Part shown: piece after piece, positions 58,561 to 64,000 of the stretch
Layout of the letters: every line of letters starts with the position of its first letter
Position numbering within the stretch: position 1 is the stretch's first letter
Assembly (NCBI RefSeq): GCF_003265705.1
Contig: NW_020312785.1
Coordinates: forward strand, 136,213,376-136,277,375
DNA length: 64,000 bases
Origin: Callorhinus ursinus
Taxonomy: Eukaryota; Chordata; Mammalia; Carnivora; Otariidae
Direction of reading: 5' to 3'
Notes under the pieces: generated by a model
What the model saw: only the letters and a program-made list of their open reading frames with translations
Databases searched by the model: none
Told to the model about the DNA's origin: nothing
Translations under genes and position numbers: made by a program

Positions 58561-60189
58561 ATGATGTATCATTTTCAGACTCCTAATAGTCCTACTTTGG
58601 ATCTCTTGAGCTTGTTGGGTTTTCAACAGCAAGGTTTAAAATTCTTAGTCATCTTTTTAAATATTGCTTCTCCTCCATTCTCTTTGCCTTCTGAGATTCT
58701 GATTAAACACAAACCCTCTTTATTTGGGTCTCTCCTTTTGCTCCTCCATTCTGTGTATTTTCTCCTTAAATTCTCTCATTACTTATGGCTGATCTGATGT
58801 TAAACTCATTCACTGATTTCATTTTACTTTATTCTGTTTTTCAGTTCTAGAATTTATCCCAACCGGTTTTTTTTTTTTTCCTTAAGGTTTACAGCTGAGC
58901 CAATGACATTTTCAATCTTTTATTTAACATAGTGGGCATAGTTGTTTTAAGCTTATATGAATAAATCCATGGTCTAGAGCTCTGTGGGTCTTGTTTCTAT
59001 TGCGTGGGGATTTTTTCCTGTCATTCATGTGATCTTATCTCCCAAAGTGCAGGCGTTTTTGTGTGTTCTAAACATATTGAAGAAATTGTATGAGGAAGTT
59101 CAGGCCTAGGTTGTTTTCCTTTCTAGAGAGGATTTGGTTTCTGCTAGGTTATCTAGGAAACCAAGCCAGAATGACCTTTATGCAATTTAAGGGATGATAT
59201 ACAAAGCTAGCCTGCCGCCCCTAGGTAAGGGCTAGCTCATTATTCTTAGATTGAAACTCTTCAAGGATCGTACCCATGCAGATTTAAATATCAGCATTTA
59301 TCCTCTTAGTTCTGCAAAGTTACTGAAATTGGTGTCTCCCAATTTCCAGGAGGAAATGGCCCCAAATGCCAAGCTTCTCTCTCAGGATTTCCATCTTTTC
59401 CTAGATTCTGGGCTGGTGATTACTGTCCTCGTTCTATGAAGTCTTAAAGCAGATGTTATGTCTTGTCTAGCTTTTCTACTTGTCCTTAGCCCAGGAATTG
59501 GCCCAAACTCCCTAATCCACCACTGTCAGGAATACTTAGAAAATATGGAATTTTCTTGGAGAGTTATTCTTAAATCTTAAAAAGAACCTGGAGGTCAAAT
59601 CAAGTCTCTGCTTCTGTGAAATTGGCTTCAGTGAAAGCTGGAGATCAAATGGGAACCAGAGTGACGAAGTGTGATACTGTGCATTCTCTTATAAACTGAG
59701 CACACTATCTTAATTATTCAAACAAGCTAGATAGATTAAAACATCTTCTGTTCTTTGCAAATTGAGATTAGCATGGATCAGAGCTCAGGCCTACAGCCTG
59801 CTGAAGGAAATACATACTTTTTAAAATGTTTTTATGGCCCTATTGACAAAAAGACTACACTAGCAAACATTACAGGAGGCAAGCCCACTTTCCATTTTGT
59901 ATCTTTCAGTTATATAGAATTAACTTTTAGGTTTGTAATCTGTTGAGTTAATTTTTTGTATATGGCTTGATGTAGGAGCCACATACAAACTATATACTAA
60001 CTTTAAGTCTTGAAATCTGGTAATATGAGTCCTATACCTTTGTTAATGGCCTTTTAATACTTACCCTAGGCCCACAAACACACTGGGTATTTTGGGCAAC
60101 GCAGTTATGTATCATCACCTAACCTGCAACTGACATATCTAGAGTTTGTGTCGTTCTTAAGAACAGAAGAAATCCAGATGGCAGTATAT
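58561..60189. other. Intergenic, mostly unassigned
   Basis: AT-rich. The left part may still be antisense L1; the rest shows no repeat or gene that I can name. Confidence 0.4.
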
Positions 60190-60720
60190 GTAAAGAAACA
60201 TACTATCAGGTTAGCTAAAATGCGTAAAGTAAGTTAGGATGTACAAAAAGTGTCCCATATTGTTGGTGAAACTTAAAACCACTCTGAAAATACACATTCC
60301 CCATTGCCCAGTAATTCTAAGTCTGGCAAAAACAGCTGATTGGTAGCAGTATGTTCATATAAGGGAATAGGATAAAATGAAAAAGAATGAACTACATTTA
60401 TAAGAAATAACTGATCTTAAAAACGAGTTTAAAAGACTAAAGGATTATATAAGATTTCATTTATATACAGTTCCAAAAAAACTAATATATGGTGTTTAGG
60501 AATGTAACAGTGTTAAAGCTATAAGGCAAGGCAGGATGTGATTATTTTTTTGTGGAGGTAGAAGGGATAATTTGGGGGCTTTGATTACAAATGGGTAAGG
60601 AGAGTGGTTCTGGAGTGGTGATAATGTTCTGTTTCTTGAGTTGGAGTGTGGTTACATGTGTCTGCTTTATTACACTGTACATTTGATTTTTGTATTGTGC
60701 TTGTATTATACTGCACACAA
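60190..60720 (+). mobile_element. Old L1 3' end, plus
   Basis: gtcccatattgttggtgaaac, then gaaaatacacattcccc, a hyper-diverged tail, tctggagtggtgataatgttctg and acactgtacatttg are L1 3'UTR-type text. Confidence 0.6.
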
Positions 60721-60879
60721 AATGAGAGCAAGGTTGTAGACTAGGAGGCTCTAGGCGCTCATTTCTTTCATGAAAGTGTTAAAAACAAAACCAAACCCAC
60801 TAACTTTCCCAGAAAACCAGCAGTGGTCGATAGCACTGAGTAAATGTCCAATCAAGACAAAGTCACATTCAAAAATGTC

Positions 60880-63800
60880 ATGTTTTTATTCAACCTTTGT
60901 CTGCCCCCCCTCCACCCTCGTGGCATGATCAGGAGAAAGCAGTCTTCCAGCTCCCAGTGATCTTTCTCAAATAGCAGGGAACAGGACAGACCTTATTTGC
61001 AACACTGTCATGTGTCTAGGGCTGCCTGAAAAACTGGTCTGGTTTTTGCCTAACTTGGCTCAGGGAAAAGTGTTATAGGCTGGGGAAAGCTGCAGGGATA
61101 CTACAGACCTGGAGATGACCAGGCGAGAAATTACAGGTCCAGGAACGAGAACAGCTAAGGCCACGTATAAAAGGGGAATAAAAAAACAGCACGCAGCCCT
61201 AAGGAAGACATGGCCAGAGAAGACCTGAGATGACCTTCAGTCTCCCCCTCGGCTGATCCCAAGGCTCAGACACTGCAAGTTAATGAAGGTCTTTCTGGCA
61301 CAGAGCCAGTTTGAAAAGACTGGAAGAGACAATTTTTTCAGATGCCTAATTTTCAGCAAAAGATCACAATGCACATGAAGAAACAAAAACATGGCCTAGT
61401 CAAAGGAAGAACATAATGTGACAGGACTCATCTGTTAACAAACAGGCATCAGACACACTAAAGACTTTAAACCAACAGTCTTAAATATGCTAAAAGTAAA
61501 AACAGTCAACAAACTAAACTGAAAACAACAAAATATCAACTAAAATAGGAATTAATCTTTTTAGAAAATCAAATTCTGTGGCTGAAAAATGAAAAGTTGG
61601 GGGTTTAACAACACTGGAACAGAAAAATCAAGAAAACTGGTCAACTGAAGTTATTTGGTCTCAGGAGAACAAAAAATTTTAGAAATCTGAAAACCGCCTA
61701 CAGGCCACCATTAAATGGATGAAAATACATTATGGGAGTCCCAGAAGGAAAAGAGAGAAAACTGCAACAAGATTTGAAGAAATTGTGGCAGAAAATTCCC
61801 CAAATTTGAGGAAAGGTAGGAATCTACAAATTCAAGCAGCTCACTGAACTCCCAAGTACGTTAAACCCAAAGGAACCCACAGACCACACTGAGACATTAT
61901 AATCAAACTGTCAAAAGCCAAAAGCAAAGAGCATCTTGGAAGCAAGAGAAAAGTGATTTATAACATAAAAGCGTTTGGATTATCAGTGGGTTTCTCAGCA
62001 GAAACTCAGGTCAGGAAGCAGTAGTGTTGAACAAAAATAATTGTAAACCAAGAAATCTATACCTGTCAGCACTGCCCTTCAAAAATGGAGAAGTTAAGAA
62101 ATCTCCACATAGCAAAAGCTGATGGAGTCCATAACCACTACCCTTGCCTATAAGGAATTAAGTCTTTTAAGTAGAAATAGAAGGCTTTAGATAACTCAAA
62201 GGTATACAAAACTACACAGGTAAATACATGGGCAAATATGAAAACCAGTATTATGGTTTTGGGTCATAATTCCAGTCCTGTAATTCTACAGGACTTAAAA
62301 GTGCATAAAAATAATAGTAAGTCCATGGATACACGTAGAAAGATGTAATTTGTGACATCAGTAACAAGGGTAGAACTGTAAAGGAGTAGAGTTTATGTGA
62401 CTGAAGTTGGTATTAATTTAAAATAGATGGCTGTTACTTTAGGACGTTCTCTGTAATCTCTTGATAACCACAGAGACGACTAGATAACAGATAAAATGAG
62501 AATAAAAATGTAGCACTACAAAAAAAATACAAAGGAAGATAATTGAGGAAATGAGAGACAAATGAAGTGGGAAAACATAAAATGACACACAGTAAGTCCT
62601 TATCTGTAATTAATTTAGATGACACTCACCAATCAAAGACCAACACTGGCAGAAGAGATCCAATAATTATGCTGTCTACAAGAGACTCATTTAAGATCTA
62701 AGGACACATGCATTCAAAGTGAAAGGATAGGAAAAATATTTCATGAAAACAATCAGGATTGACTATACTAATATCAGACAACAAAGTCAAACATTTATAA
62801 GACACAAGGTCATTACACAGAGATAAAAATTAACTTGCTACTATAACATAAACATAGAAGCACCAAATATCAGAGCTCCAAAATATGGGAAGCAAACATT
62901 TACAGAATTGAGGGAGAAATTGCCCTACAATAATAGGAGACTTCAATACCCCACAATCCATAATAAAACAACTATGCAGGATCAAAAAGGAAATAGAAGA
63001 CTTGAACAACTCTGTAAGGCCAGCTGGACCTAACATGCTTATACAGATGGCTCCACCCAGTAAGAGCAGAATATTCATTTTTCTTAAGTGTGCATGGGAC
63101 GTTCTCCAGGACAGACCATGTGCTAGCTCACAAAACAAGTCAATAAATTTTAAGACAAACCATACAAAGTATCTTTTCCAGTCACTACTCAATGAAACTA
63201 GAAATTAACAGCAGAAGGAAAACTGGGTAATCCACAAACATGTGGAAATTAAACACACTCTTAACCAGTGGGTCAAAGAAGAAATCACAAGAGAAATTAG
63301 AACATATCTCAAGACATAAAAATAAAAGCACCAAAATGGGATGCTGTGAAAGCAGTGCTAAAAGGAAATATATAGCTGTAAACACATGTAAAGATCTAAT
63401 ACCAACAATCTAATTTTGAACCTTAAGGAACTAAAAAAAATAACGAAACCCACAGCTAGCAGAAGGAAAGAAATATTAAAAGACTAGAGCAGAAATAACT
63501 AAAATAGAGAAAAAAATACAAAAATGAAATTAAAAACTTCCTTCAAAAAAGATCAACAAAATTGACAAAGCATTAACTAGACTAAGAAAAAAATCAAATG
63601 AAAGTGGGACCATTACAACCAATTTTGTATAAGCAAAAGGCTTATAAGAATAAATACCATGAACAACTGTACATCAATAAATTGGGATGATCTAGATGAA
63701 TTATACATCAACAAATGGAACAAATTCCTAGAAACATTACCTACCCAAGACTGATTCATCAAGAATCAAAATATGAAGAAGACCAATATCCAGAATGAGA

Positions 63801-64000
63801 TTGGATTGCAATTTAAAACCTCCTGAGAAAAACCCAGGACCATATGACTTCACTGGTGAATTCTACCAAATGTTTAAATAAGAATTAACCACCAATCCTC
63901 AAACTCTTCCAAAAAACTGAAAAGGGAACACTTCCTAACTCATTCTATGAAGGCAGTATCCTGATACCTAAGCCAAAAAAGGATACTACAGTAAGATTAT
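60880..64000 (+). mobile_element. Old L1 (L1M-type), sense, cut by window end
   Basis: 5'UTR/ORF1-type sequence (cattatgggagtcccagaagg near 61729, aaactgtcaaaagccaaaag near 61906) is followed by a spacer. Endonuclease-side ORF2 text (ctgtctacaagagactcattt near 62672, gtgcatgggacgttctccagg near 63090) and the start of the RT domain (aaacccaggaccatatgac near 63831) follow. Many stops in every frame. It mirrors the antisense fragment at 1-2330. Confidence 0.8.

Noticed and set aside
62830..63385. Minus-strand open frames of 66-120 codons
   Set aside because: They are the antisense of old L1 ORF2 and fade with it.

Overview
The window is nuclear DNA from a carnivoran mammal. It holds the 3' two thirds of STT3B, the catalytic subunit of the oligosaccharyltransferase complex, on the + strand. 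Coding exons are short, bounded by GT/AG, and separated by large AT-rich introns. The many interspersed repeats include tRNA-derived CAN SINEs (SINEC), which are diagnostic of Carnivora, and a carnivore-type L1. The SINE copies begin with the gcgcctgggtggctcag form, not the form I remember as typical of young domestic-dog copies. I therefore infer an arctoid (bear, seal, mustelid or relative); the species is not determined.

Layout. Positions 1-9142 are intron: old antisense L1, CAN SINEs, one MIR and a MER5A-like scrap. Thirteen STT3B coding exons follow between 9143 and 51465. They join in a continuous reading frame of 589 codons plus stop, matching residues 238-826 of the 826-residue human protein. 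If the gene has 16 exons as in human, these are exons 4-16; exons 1-3 lie upstream of the window. The 3'UTR runs to about 53005 and has several AATAAA signals. Positions 53000-64000 are intergenic: a Tigger-like DNA transposon, a long antisense L1 carrying an RPL11 pseudogene scrap, four CAN SINEs within 1 kb, and a sense-strand old L1 that runs off the right edge.

The largest non-genic object is a nearly full-length carnivore L1 (40381-47598) in the intron between exons 14 and 15. It lies in the same orientation as STT3B, is bounded by a 16-bp target-site duplication, has frameshifts and stops in both ORFs, and carries a younger CAN SINE in its 3'UTR.

No prokaryotic genes, CRISPR arrays, operons or undescribed multi-gene system are visible. 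The observations most worth checking are small-scale: a 61-bp segment copied from about 1 kb away into a SINE, with a local SINE duplication; a SINE 18 bp downstream of an STT3B 5' splice site; an inverted SINE pair in an STT3B intron; and unannotated RPL11 and U6 pseudogene fragments.
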